Shown piece after piece: positions 1-8,510 of a stretch of DNA of 64,000 nt. Both the position numbers and the translations under genes were made by a program. A model generated the notes under the pieces. The model saw nothing but the letters and a program-made list of their open reading frames with translations, was not told where the DNA came from and searched no databases. The stretch is from Bacteroidota bacterium (lineage in GTDB: Bacteria; Bacteroidota; Bacteroidia; Bacteroidales; UBA10428), in assembly GCA_023442525.1 (NCBI GenBank), contig JAEZZA010000025.1:1-64000 (forward strand), read 5' to 3'. Within the stretch, counting starts at the first letter, position 1. Every line of letters starts with the position of its first letter.

Positions 1-59
1 GCTTCAATGGCTACCTTGGCTTTAAAAGCCCCTGAAAATTTTCTTCTGCTTGTTTTCAT
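1..59 (-). CDS. IS3-family transposase OrfA, N-terminal fragment (runs off window)
   Basis: Reading leftward from an ATG at 59-57, the frame stays open to the window edge and gives MKTSRRKFSGAFKAKVAIE. This is the typical start of IS3-family OrfA, the small helix-turn-helix protein that, fused by frameshift to OrfB, forms the transposase. Only 19 residues are visible. Positions 60-122 would be the untranslated end of the element, running into an AT-rich motif (TCCCCAAAATTTAGACCA on the minus strand) that looks like a terminal inverted repeat. The rest of the element lies left of the window, so intactness cannot be judged. The family call rests on a short match and is fairly but not fully sure. 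Confidence 0.7.
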   Translation of the reverse strand, partial: MKTSRRKFSGAFKAKVAIE

Positions 60-128
60 TTTCCACTGTAAAGTTAAGTTTGTTTTTTTCAACTTAACCA
101 GTGGTCTAAATTTTGGGGAGTATTATAA
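60..128. mobile_element. Probable end of an IS3-type element, inserted next to the IS4 transposase remnant
   Basis: This stretch separates the IS3 OrfA start from the truncated IS4 frame. The motif around 93-121 resembles an insertion-sequence terminal repeat. The downstream IS4 reading frame has a stop at 126-128 and is homologous only from about 129, so the element end probably lies between 115 and 128. The exact boundary and any target duplication cannot be fixed without the left half. Confidence 0.5.
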
Positions 129-482
129 ACATTTGTTTTTCTGACAAACAACTTCAAAATCACAGCTATGAATATTGCTGCTCTTTACAAATCACGCTGG
201 GGCATTGAAACATTCTTTAAATGGATCAAACAACATCTCAAAATCCAATCATTTTGGGGTCAACGCGAGAATGCAGTTAAAATACAGATTTGGATAGCTA
301 TTTCTTCGTATCTGATTGTTATCATAGCAAAGAAGCAACTGAATCTAAAGTATTCTCTCTATGAAATCCTCCAGATGATAAGCCTGGCGCCATTTGACCG
401 AACACCAATGAAAAAACTCTTTGAAAACGCAGAATATCAAAATGTCAAAGAACAAGTATATGATCAATTAAAATTGTTCTGA
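129..482 (+). pseudogene. IS4-family transposase, C-terminal remnant
   Basis: The frame encodes the last part of an IS4-type DDE transposase. It contains the IS4 signature Y-x2-R-x3-E-x6-K, seen here as YKSRWGIETFFKWIK, which carries the catalytic Glu, followed by the family segment QHLKIQSFWG and an ENAVK-QIWIA stretch. In-frame homology (FVFLTNNF) begins upstream of the only ATG at 168, so that ATG is not a real start. About 118 residues remain where a complete transposase would have roughly 370-400. The N-terminal part and the first two catalytic Asp residues are missing, apparently because an IS3 element inserted here. It is not expected to be functional. Confidence 0.8.
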
Positions 483-727
483 TCTAAACGCAACGCTAGT
501 GACATGCAATAGATTTTACAAGTAAACGGACCATTCTTAACCCGTAACGATATGTAACATACACTACTTTGATAGGTTCATCAGAAATCTGAATAACCGC
601 TGGTTAAACCTGTGGCAAAGATGGCGATGAAGGCTCTTCAACACTGAAGGTGCTGAATCAATCGTAAATCGTAATTCCCAAATCTTTTTATTTATCTTAA
701 ATTTGGATATACAATAAAACTATTCCC

Positions 728-1147
728 ATGGCTGAACTGAAGACCAAACAAACCGATGCCGATGTGAAAGAATTCATTAATTCTTTTGCCGATACCGATC
801 AGAAACGGAAAGACGCCTTTGAGCTGTTAAAGCTGATGCAGGAATTCACCGGTTATGAGCCCAAAATGTGGGGCGCTTCGATGATCGGATTCGGACAATA
901 TCATTATAAGTCCGAAAGAAGCAGCCAGGAAGGCGACTGGCCGCTGGTGGGGTTCTCACCACGTAAGGCTGCAATCTCACTTTATGTATATACAGGGTTG
1001 AAGGAACACGAACATTTGTTGAAGGATCTGGGCAAGTTCAAAATGGGTAAGGCCTGTATCTATGTAAAAAAATTATCCGATATCAATCAGGAGGCTTTGA
1101 AAAAAATAATGGCGGCGAGCATTGAGTATCTGAAGACCAGATACTAG
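728..1147 (+). CDS. DUF1801 domain-containing protein
   Basis: This 139-residue soluble protein belongs to the DUF1801 (YdhG-like) superfamily. Recognisable parts are the helical N-terminus, the central EPKMWGASMIGFG segment and the KMGKACIYVKKLSDI strand-helix near the C-terminus. No signal peptide or membrane segment is seen. The family is small, cytoplasmic and of uncertain function; a related Bacillus protein was proposed as an iron chaperone, but that should not be transferred here. It stands alone, with no partner gene. A second, shorter DUF1801 protein lies at 21568-21915 and is only distantly similar. The ATG at 728 follows an AT-rich stretch typical of weak-RBS Bacteroidota starts. 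Confidence 0.8.
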   Translation: MAELKTKQTDADVKEFINSFADTDQKRKDAFELLKLMQEFTGYEPKMWGASMIGFGQYHYKSERSSQEGDWPLVGFSPRKAAISLYVYTGLKEHEHLLKDLGKFKMGKACIYVKKLSDINQEALKKIMAASIEYLKTRY

Positions 1148-1373
1148 AATGTGCTAATATGGCTATATGCTAATGTGCTAATGAGGGACAGGGGGACTAT
1201 AAGAGTGTGACCATAAAGCCTTCCGTCTTTCAAATTTTTATATTAAGTTTATGGTCGGATACCGCGCGGATATGTACGGTGGATTTTGAACCCTTTATTA
1301 TCTTGCAGGTTTATAAGGGGTATTCTCAGAGATTTGGAAGAACAAACCACATATAATTTAAATACTAACCATT

Positions 1374-2312
1374 ATGAAAAACAAATCATCCAGAAGAGAT
1401 TTTCTGAGATTATCTGCTACCGGTGCACTCGGAGCGTTTTTCCTGGCACAGTATGCCTGTAAACAGGGAACTACAGTTCCGGCAACAGATAAGCAAAAAG
1501 TTGATCCCAAAAGCTTTGGCCTGGCACTCCAGTTATATACGATCCGCGATGCCATGCAGACCGATGTTCCCGGCTCACTTAAGCAGGTTTCCGATATCGG
1601 TTTCAAATATATCGAACTGGCTGGCTACGGCGACCGGAAATTCTATGGAATGGAACCGGCAGATTTCAAAAAGCTTGTAGAGGATCTGGGAATGGAAATT
1701 CTCAGCAGCCATACCAACGTGGAAGCAGAAGGTATTACACTCGACAATGCCAAGTTTATGGCCGAAGACCATGCCAAGCTTGGTGTTAAATATTGTGTAC
1801 AGCCCTGGGTTGTTCCCGAAGCCCGTACGGTAGACAGCTATAAGAAAATGGTACAGGATTGGAACACCGTAGGTAAAATAATGAAAGAAAACGGCATAAA
1901 GTTCGGTTATCACAATCATAACTTTGAATTTGCCAACCTAAACGGTACCGTTCCATTCTTTGATATTATAATGGCTGACCTGGATAAGGAAATCATTATT
2001 GAGCTCGACCTTTTCTGGACCAATAAAGCCGGCCATAACCCGGTGGATATCTTTAACCGCTATCCCGGTCGCTTTGAACTATGGCACATGAAGGACATGT
2101 ATACCAACGAAGCACCAAAATTTACCACCGACGGAGAAACCGATTTTGCCCCGGTTGGTGAGGGTGTGATTAATTTCAAGGAAATTCTTGCTGCAAAAGA
2201 CGTTGCAGGAATGAAATATATGATCGTGGAACAGGATTCAACAAAAGATGGTAAGCCGTTTGAAGCTATTCAAAAGAGCATAACCAATCTGACAACTGAA
2301 ATTCTTGTGTGA
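1374..2312 (+). CDS. Sugar phosphate isomerase/epimerase-like TIM-barrel protein, Tat-exported
   Basis: The protein has 312 residues. Residues 1-35 form a twin-arginine signal (SRRDFLRLSATGALGAFFL) with a cysteine following (AQYAC), so it could be exported folded and perhaps lipidated. The mature part matches the AP-endonuclease-2 / xylose-isomerase-like TIM barrel: LQLYTIRDAM opens the first strand, KFGYHNHNFEF holds metal-binding histidines, IIIELDLFW carries an acidic metal ligand, and WHMKD and VEQD follow. Such proteins act on sugars or polyols in the periplasm, but the substrate is unknown. tatC is present at 36544-37359. The gene appears monocistronic and ends at the hairpin at 2334-2374. 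Confidence 0.85.
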   Translation: MKNKSSRRDFLRLSATGALGAFFLAQYACKQGTTVPATDKQKVDPKSFGLALQLYTIRDAMQTDVPGSLKQVSDIGFKYIELAGYGDRKFYGMEPADFKKLVEDLGMEILSSHTNVEAEGITLDNAKFMAEDHAKLGVKYCVQPWVVPEARTVDSYKKMVQDWNTVGKIMKENGIKFGYHNHNFEFANLNGTVPFFDIIMADLDKEIIIELDLFWTNKAGHNPVDIFNRYPGRFELWHMKDMYTNEAPKFTTDGETDFAPVGEGVINFKEILAAKDVAGMKYMIVEQDSTKDGKPFEAIQKSITNLTTEILV

Positions 2313-2333
2313 CCTGATTCGCTGATTTTTTAC

Positions 2334-2374
2334 AAAAGGCTGCCATAGAAGTGTTTCTTCAGGGGCAGCCTTTT
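2334..2374. terminator. Bidirectional intrinsic terminator
   Basis: A perfect 11-bp inverted repeat (AAAAGGCTGCC at 2334-2344, GGCAGCCTTTT at 2364-2374) is followed by a T run on the plus strand and has an A run on its other side. It sits between the convergent 1374-2312 gene and the operon ending at 2378, so it can serve both. Confidence 0.85.
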
Positions 2375-2377
2375 TTA

Positions 2378-3067
2378 TTACAGATTCGCGCCGGAATTAT
2401 ACCTTTCAACAGCACTTTTCATACCTTCTTCTGTGTTCACTCTTAATTTAACGTTTTGCAAAACACGTTTCATCGTACTTTTGTCAGCAAACGGAAGATT
2501 GACAAAATCCCTTCGCTTTAGCCTTAACGGGTAGAACTGGTTATTATACAAAACATAGTACTTGTCGCTGTTCTGTAATGCATTTCCGGTATTGTTTATA
2601 ATAGAGCGTCGTAATACATGAAACGACAATTTGCCCGGCTGCAATAATTGCAGGTAGTGGGAGTCTGCCCTGTCGCCCGGGTTAAGCTTTAATGCGCGCC
2701 TGATAAATACATGCCGGCCAACAGTTCCATCATACAAAGTAAAGCCTCGTACTTCTGGTTTATATAATACTCCTGCTTTTACTTCCGAATTCAAAAACAG
2801 TAATTCATCCTGGTATTTTTCGTATCGTAGATGCACTCCGGTAATGGAATCTCCTGATGTCAGATATACTGTTCCGGTCCTCCATTCACCATAAAAGCGT
2901 TCTCCTTTAAATCCCTGGACAGCATTGGTATAGATGTAACCAACCATGTTATTGTTCAACCATTTATTGTAGCCTTCAACGCTCTGGCATAGGCAGGGAC
3001 TGTTTTGCGAACGGACAACCGACATTATGCCCAGCGCAATACACAACACAACGCATTTCTTATTCAT
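2378..3067 (-). CDS. Secreted protein of unknown function, last gene of the TonB operon
   Basis: I do not recognise a named family. From MNKKCVVLCIALGIMSVVRSQ the protein has a clear signal peptide; this second Met (start 3067) is preferred over one at 3079 because it overlaps the previous gene by only a few bases. About 229 residues follow, beta-rich, with a segment VYLTSGDSITGVHLRYEKYQ resembling the short beta repeats of Bacteroidota surface-associated proteins, and a basic, helical C-terminus. It is translationally coupled to the MG2-like gene upstream and probably works with that secreted system in the periplasm or on the outer membrane. Confidence 0.6.
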   Translation of the reverse strand: MNKKCVVLCIALGIMSVVRSQNSPCLCQSVEGYNKWLNNNMVGYIYTNAVQGFKGERFYGEWRTGTVYLTSGDSITGVHLRYEKYQDELLFLNSEVKAGVLYKPEVRGFTLYDGTVGRHVFIRRALKLNPGDRADSHYLQLLQPGKLSFHVLRRSIINNTGNALQNSDKYYVLYNNQFYPLRLKRRDFVNLPFADKSTMKRVLQNVKLRVNTEEGMKSAVERYNSGANL

Positions 3068-4691
3068 TAACCGTTCCAATTAATACATTTTTATCAATGC
3101 TCACAAAATCACCTTTAGAATTCACACCTCTGACAGATACACGGTAATTACCCTCAAGCAGCGATGCAGAAAAACTCACAGAATTTGAATTCCGGCCACC
3201 TATGTGAACTTCCGGCTCAAATAGGAGATTATCCCTGAAGTCAGGCAACCGGCCGGAAATATTATTTTCTATTCGCCTCACATATCCCCGTGGAGCAACC
3301 TTATTACTAAACACCAAAATATCTGGATCAGGAATGTTATTGTCGAAGGTATAAATACATAATGCACCGTCGTAGCTCACCCCGCCAATAATGATTCCTG
3401 AAGAATATGTGTCAATTTTTTTGATTTGCTTCGTTCCCAACAGACTTATATATTTCAGATCGCTGAACGGAACTCCGTTTAAAAGAATCAGAACATCGTC
3501 ACTCCAGATGTTCAGGAAATAATTAAATACTAACAACCTGTATTTATCACCCTGCACCGAAAACTGCACCAAAGGCAGAATATTATCATCGATTTCGTTG
3601 AAATTAAAGAGCTCAACATAATCGGATAATCTTACAGAGTTATCCGGATTGAAATAAAAACCAACAGGTCGCTGAATAGAATGATTGATGACTGTATCTG
3701 ATGATTTAAAATAAACATTATCAATAAGTCGCAGGTTATGAAGTTGTGTGAGTTCGTTTTTCAATTTGTCATCAAGCACCGTCATTTCTCCATTCAATGC
3801 ATTGTTAGCAGCCTTCTTATCAATACTCCAATTAATCTTATGTTCGACAAGCGTATCGGCAATGCCCACATACAGATTTTTATTGTCATAAAACTTGTTC
3901 AGAATAAAACAAAAATGTCCGTTTGAGTCGGATCTGGAATATATAATCACCGGAGATACGCTGTCTTGAACGGCCAAAAGCAATTTAACTCCGGTTAGGG
4001 GAATATCATTCACCGAAACAGTTCCTGAAAAAGTATAACCTGCAGATTCATTAAGCAATGCACATTCATTATCAGAAATCCCGTGGGGATGGTTGAGCTG
4101 CACTTTCGGATTGTTATCAAGTACTGATGTAAAAAGAGTTTCTTTGATCACAGTTACAGACAGGTAAACCGAATCATCCGAGTCGTTATCTATCTGCAAA
4201 TTGATCTTTTGACAGGGCATGACCCTGTCAGGAACCTTGAGGGAGATACGGTTGACGGGCAACTGATCGGAATTCCGGGAAAAAATTGGCCCGGTCAGTA
4301 ACATGGAATCGGGTGTGGTTTTAGACAAATTCAATATCAGTATCCTGTGCCGGAATGTTACTTCGCGATTAAGCATCCCGTGGGTGTAAGCCATTACCTC
4401 GTAAATTCCTTCGGGCAAATCGGTTGGTAATCTTAAGAATCCTGCCGCCATATTATCCCTGATATTTGTGCGCCAGTTCATTACATCGGGGCGGCCGATC
4501 GCGCTCAATGTAAAATAAAGTATATCATTTCGTTTATCGCCTCCATTCAGTAAATAGGCCTTGTATTGTATGACATCTCCCGCTGTATATATATCCTTGT
4601 CAAAATGTACATAAACCTGATCGCCTCTGGTAACTGCCAGTAATGAGTAAGAATGAAAGATTGCAATTATAACAGGTACCAGTCTGTGCAT
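3060..4691 (-). CDS. Secreted MG2-like / TonB-plug-like protein of the uptake operon
   Basis: The chosen start (MHRLVPVIIAIF, 4691) gives a signal peptide and no overlap with the gene before; an upstream ATG at 4712 would overlap it. Residues about 25-120 (VYVHFDKDIYTAGDVIQYKA onward) match the macroglobulin MG2-type domain found in many Bacteroidota secreted proteins. A carboxypeptidase-regulatory-like fold may follow (SGTVSVNDIPLTGVKLLLAV). Near residues 395-450, LLNGVPFSDLKYISLLG and later YDGALCIYTF resemble a TonB-receptor plug motif, although no beta-barrel follows. Role unknown. It is placed after a TonB receptor and a DUF4249 lipoprotein, which suggests an accessory envelope protein. 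Confidence 0.7.
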   Translation of the reverse strand: MHRLVPVIIAIFHSYSLLAVTRGDQVYVHFDKDIYTAGDVIQYKAYLLNGGDKRNDILYFTLSAIGRPDVMNWRTNIRDNMAAGFLRLPTDLPEGIYEVMAYTHGMLNREVTFRHRILILNLSKTTPDSMLLTGPIFSRNSDQLPVNRISLKVPDRVMPCQKINLQIDNDSDDSVYLSVTVIKETLFTSVLDNNPKVQLNHPHGISDNECALLNESAGYTFSGTVSVNDIPLTGVKLLLAVQDSVSPVIIYSRSDSNGHFCFILNKFYDNKNLYVGIADTLVEHKINWSIDKKAANNALNGEMTVLDDKLKNELTQLHNLRLIDNVYFKSSDTVINHSIQRPVGFYFNPDNSVRLSDYVELFNFNEIDDNILPLVQFSVQGDKYRLLVFNYFLNIWSDDVLILLNGVPFSDLKYISLLGTKQIKKIDTYSSGIIIGGVSYDGALCIYTFDNNIPDPDILVFSNKVAPRGYVRRIENNISGRLPDFRDNLLFEPEVHIGGRNSNSVSFSASLLEGNYRVSVRGVNSKGDFVSIDKNVLIGTVNE

Positions 4692-4695
4692 TATG

Positions 4696-5781
4696 TTATT
4701 TATTAAAAACATTTATCCAGGTATAGGGCGGAAAGTGCAATGTATCTCCCGAACTGACATTTTCGGGATAATACGGAATATCAAAGGAATAATAATTATT
4801 CTTATCATAGAACATACATCCTTTATGAAAAGTACTAAACGAAGATGCTTCAAAAACCCCTATTACAGGAGCTGTTTCGCTAAAGACATTACTTTTTATC
4901 CTTGATGGAACAGGAGAAAAAATCTCGTTATCAGGAGTTAGCTGTTCAGCTATGGATTCATAGTACTCATATACATCGGAAGAAATGGCAAAAACCCGGT
5001 GTGTAACCACCCAACCTGCAAAAATAGGCCAACTGGCATCCTCTATTTCCAGGAGAATACTTTGGGGTGGTTCCAGGAAACCACTTTGATGACCAAGCAC
5101 CACCTGCTCATCCTGGTACAAAACTGTTTTACCGATATTGTAAATATCATCGGCATAGCCCACCGTCCATTTATAACCGGTTGTAGCGTTAAATGATCCT
5201 GGCCACTTTGTAAATACAATCTGAGTTATGACTCGCGTTCTGAACCGGTAGTATTTTTCTTCGGGGCTGTCGCTGACAATTTCGGTATAGCCTGCCATAC
5301 CTTCACTGACTGAGGTAACCAGTTTTCCGGATGCCGTGTACCTGTATGTCTTTTGAATGGAAGGATCTAAATGAAACGATTGTACTTCAGGGTTTGAAGG
5401 CATGGTAACCGGGTTTGAAAAGTACGTGTTTCCTTCAGAAGTAACTACACTCAAGGTATAGGTTGAACCCGGCTTCCCTCTGAAATCATCCTCAGTGGTT
5501 GTATACCTGCCTTTGGCTGTTTGTTCATAAAGGGTAACGGTTTTACCCTTTTCATCCTCAATGGTAACATTAGCACCTTCAACCGGAGTTTCGTTAATTC
5601 CCAAATAACCGGCTGTTAGCCTCAGTATAACAATAGGAACACTATCCTCAAGTATACGGCCACTGATATGCAGGTAATGCTCAGAATCTTCCAGTTCGCC
5701 GGGTAAATATACTTTACGGCACGAAGTACCTGAGAGAACAAGGCATATAACCAAAACGGCCGGATACAATAATCTTTTCAT
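4696..5781 (-). CDS. DUF4249 family lipoprotein
   Basis: The protein has 361 residues. The N-terminus MKRLLYPAVLVICLVLSGTSC ends in a lipobox, so it is a predicted lipoprotein with Cys21 as the lipidated residue. The mature part (GRILEDSVPIVILRLTAGYL, then PVEGANVTIEDEKGKTVTLYE and YTLSVVTSEGNTYFS) matches DUF4249, a Bacteroidota family that almost always follows a TonB-dependent receptor with a carboxypeptidase-like N-terminal domain. The start lies 2 bp after the receptor stop, so the two are surely co-transcribed. By context it is the surface or periplasmic partner of the receptor; the ligand is unknown. Confidence 0.85.
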   Translation of the reverse strand: MKRLLYPAVLVICLVLSGTSCRKVYLPGELEDSEHYLHISGRILEDSVPIVILRLTAGYLGINETPVEGANVTIEDEKGKTVTLYEQTAKGRYTTTEDDFRGKPGSTYTLSVVTSEGNTYFSNPVTMPSNPEVQSFHLDPSIQKTYRYTASGKLVTSVSEGMAGYTEIVSDSPEEKYYRFRTRVITQIVFTKWPGSFNATTGYKWTVGYADDIYNIGKTVLYQDEQVVLGHQSGFLEPPQSILLEIEDASWPIFAGWVVTHRVFAISSDVYEYYESIAEQLTPDNEIFSPVPSRIKSNVFSETAPVIGVFEASSFSTFHKGCMFYDKNNYYSFDIPYYPENVSSGDTLHFPPYTWINVFNK

Positions 5782-5783
5782 AT

Positions 5784-8423
5784 TCAGAATCTGAATGAAT
5801 AAGAAATGGTTGGTAGCGGCTTGCCGATCAAATAAAGCATGTACATTCCGAAAGTGTTATATTCGTTGATGATACTGGCTTTATCTTTGGTATAATACAC
5901 CGTGTAAGGATTATCCCGGCCATAGACATTCAGAAGGGAGAAAGTGAGTCTTCCCTTCCATTTTTTCCGGATTTTCAGACTTTCATCAAAGGAAATGGCC
6001 AAATCGAGCCGATGGTAATCCGGGATCCGGTATTGATTTTTTTTAGAAAATACCACTATCTGTACGTTGTCGACTGTAGCTTTTTGCTCGGGTAGGGTTA
6101 CAGGACGCCCAGTGGAATATGAGAAATTTCCGGTAATATGAACTCGCCTGTTCACATAATAAGTAGCAACAAGTGTAAAATCGTGCGGTTTATCGAATGA
6201 GGAGGGATATCTGCCGGTGGTTAATTGCTTTTCGATCTCCGGATCATTTATTTCGCGGAACGACCGGGAATAAGTATACCCCATCCAACCCTGCCACCGG
6301 CCTGTATTTTTCCGCAGTAATAATTCAACTCCGTAATTAACTCCGGAGGCGTCGTACAGATACTTTTCCAGGTCGGGATTCATACTTAAGGCAACACCCT
6401 CTTCGTATTCGATCAGATGATCGAGGCGTTTATAATAGGCCTCAACAGAGGTCTCAACGCTATTATTTAAAAAATTGCGGTAATATCCCAAAGCAATTTG
6501 ATTGGCCTGCAGAGGCCTGATTATGTTGTTTGACAATTTCCAGACATCGCCCGGCATTGAAACGGCTGATGGCGATATCAGCGACAGGTACTGAAAATTC
6601 CGGTTGTAGCTCAATTTTACCGAACTGCTGGTATTGAGCTGAATTCTGGTTGAAAGCCTGGGTTCAAGTCCAAAAGCCGGATCAGAATCTTCATGTTTAT
6701 AGGTCGACATCCGTAATCCCAGGTTTAAGGTAACATTGGTATTCACAATAAATTCGTCATTAACATACAGGGCTCCTTCATAAGCATTCTCTGCCGGCAG
6801 GTTTATATCCCTGATGGTATGATCTTTCACTGCAGGCACCAATTTACCTGGTTTCACCTGGTAAATTATAAAATTAAAACCTGCATCCAGGTTGTGCTTA
6901 TCAATAGCGCTGTATTTCAGCCTATACCGTAATGCATTGTGTTGGATGCCGGAATAAGCCGTGCTGGATTTTTCGGGGATATCAATAATTTCCTGTTCCA
7001 CGTCATAACTGCTCCCCGAAATACTGATATACGAAGCCATATCCGAACCGTGCATGATATTCCAGTTTAAGGATCCCAACCTTGAATTATAGAGGTAATT
7101 AACATCTCCTCCTAGGTTAAATCCATCATGGCTGCTATAACCCGAAAGGCTGATCCTGGATTTGCTGAATTGTAAGTGCACTGTTCCGTTCAAATCATGA
7201 AAATCAGAACGGCTATATTTCAGATACGGATCGTTTGAATTCTTCAGTATCCAGTTTGAATAATTAGTACGACCTCCGATTTCAAAAAAGAGATGATTCT
7301 TAATAACCGGAACACTGGCGTGGATCCGGCCGTCGTAAATTCCAATTCCTCCGGTAACAGAAAACTTATCTGGATATAAATCGGAAGAACGGATATCAAT
7401 CAACGACGAAACCCTTTCACCGTACATCGAGGGAATATGTCCCTTGTATAATGTAAGTTTGTTTACGGCATCGGGATTAATAACAGAAAGCAGTCCGAAT
7501 ACATGAGTGGTATTAAATATCGGTGCACCGTTGAACAGGTAAAGATTCTGGTCTTCGCCACCGCCACGAACATTTATACCCGAACTGAACTCACCGATTG
7601 ATTTCACCCCGGGAATTGTGACAAGGCCTTTGATTACATCGGTACTTCCCGAAACTGTTGGCAACTGACGGATGAATTTCGCATCGAGTTCAACAATGCT
7701 CATCTGATGACTGCTGATGTTCTTGTCCAATCGTTCGCTGCGGATCACCACATCCTCAAACTCAATCGACCTGTCGAACAATTCCATGTTCAATACACCG
7801 TTATTGTTAACTTTCACATGGTATTCATTTTTCTCATAACCTACGCTTGAGACAGATAAAGTATAAAAGCCGGCATCAAGAGTCAGATTATATTCGCCCT
7901 GAACATTCGTAACAGCGCCCAGAGGAAGGTTATTTACCTGGATAATGGCACCGATAACCGGTTCATTGGTTTTTGCATCAACTACAATTCCTTTTACTTG
8001 TGAACCCTTCTTTCGTATACCGTGCCCGGGCGATCCGATCTGAATAAAAGCAAGGCTGTCGGTGTCAATTGCGGCGTAGTTTTCCAGCGTATTGGTAAGT
8101 TGTGCCACTTTGTCTGCCGGAAGTATAATAATATGGTTATTGGGAATAATACGGAAAGCGAAGGGTTTTCCCTTCAAAAGCAGGCTTATGGCTTCATTGA
8201 GGGGTTTATTTCTAAAATTTGCGGTAATTGAATCGGAAGCGAACCAGTCGTTTTGATAATAAAAAAATAGAGAGTAGCGGCTTCCAAAATTCTCCAGCGC
8301 ATTTATGGCAGGACCTGAAAACCTGAAAGAGTATTCCGGGATATCAGTAATCTGAGTGTATCCAACCGGGCTGAGAGCTGTGAATAACGCATAAATGAGA
8401 AAGCGATAAAAGTTTTTCGGCAT
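5784..8423 (-). CDS. TonB-dependent outer-membrane receptor with STN and carboxypeptidase-regulatory domains
   Basis: This 879-residue protein has a signal peptide (LIYALFTALSPVGYTQ), then an STN domain at about 35-105 (FGSRYSLFFYYQNDW to HIIILPADK), a carboxypeptidase-regulatory-like domain at about 142-215 (VKGIVVDAKTNEPVIGAIIQ, SVGYEKNEY), a plug at about 245-345 (NVRGGGEDQNLYLFNGAPIF), and a beta-barrel ending in an aromatic residue (SYSFRF). It imports an unknown ligand across the outer membrane with energy from TonB-ExbBD. STN domains usually signal to a FecR-type anti-sigma factor, but neither FecR nor an ECF sigma gene lies nearby. It is the first gene of the four-gene operon ending at 2378. 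Confidence 0.92.
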   Translation of the reverse strand: MPKNFYRFLIYALFTALSPVGYTQITDIPEYSFRFSGPAINALENFGSRYSLFFYYQNDWFASDSITANFRNKPLNEAISLLLKGKPFAFRIIPNNHIIILPADKVAQLTNTLENYAAIDTDSLAFIQIGSPGHGIRKKGSQVKGIVVDAKTNEPVIGAIIQVNNLPLGAVTNVQGEYNLTLDAGFYTLSVSSVGYEKNEYHVKVNNNGVLNMELFDRSIEFEDVVIRSERLDKNISSHQMSIVELDAKFIRQLPTVSGSTDVIKGLVTIPGVKSIGEFSSGINVRGGGEDQNLYLFNGAPIFNTTHVFGLLSVINPDAVNKLTLYKGHIPSMYGERVSSLIDIRSSDLYPDKFSVTGGIGIYDGRIHASVPVIKNHLFFEIGGRTNYSNWILKNSNDPYLKYSRSDFHDLNGTVHLQFSKSRISLSGYSSHDGFNLGGDVNYLYNSRLGSLNWNIMHGSDMASYISISGSSYDVEQEIIDIPEKSSTAYSGIQHNALRYRLKYSAIDKHNLDAGFNFIIYQVKPGKLVPAVKDHTIRDINLPAENAYEGALYVNDEFIVNTNVTLNLGLRMSTYKHEDSDPAFGLEPRLSTRIQLNTSSSVKLSYNRNFQYLSLISPSAVSMPGDVWKLSNNIIRPLQANQIALGYYRNFLNNSVETSVEAYYKRLDHLIEYEEGVALSMNPDLEKYLYDASGVNYGVELLLRKNTGRWQGWMGYTYSRSFREINDPEIEKQLTTGRYPSSFDKPHDFTLVATYYVNRRVHITGNFSYSTGRPVTLPEQKATVDNVQIVVFSKKNQYRIPDYHRLDLAISFDESLKIRKKWKGRLTFSLLNVYGRDNPYTVYYTKDKASIINEYNTFGMYMLYLIGKPLPTISYSFRF

Positions 8424-8510
8424 GATTGTCAGTAGTCCTCACCGGCTAAATTACTCAAAAAGTAATTGAAAACGTACCGCCCACGTTTTTGTCGGTATTT
8501 TTGTTGACTA

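Noticed and set aside
541..565. TGTAACATA resembling the Hcp palindrome half-site
   Set aside because: Only one half-site, with no adjacent regulator-linked gene, in degraded IS-flanking sequence. Taken as chance.
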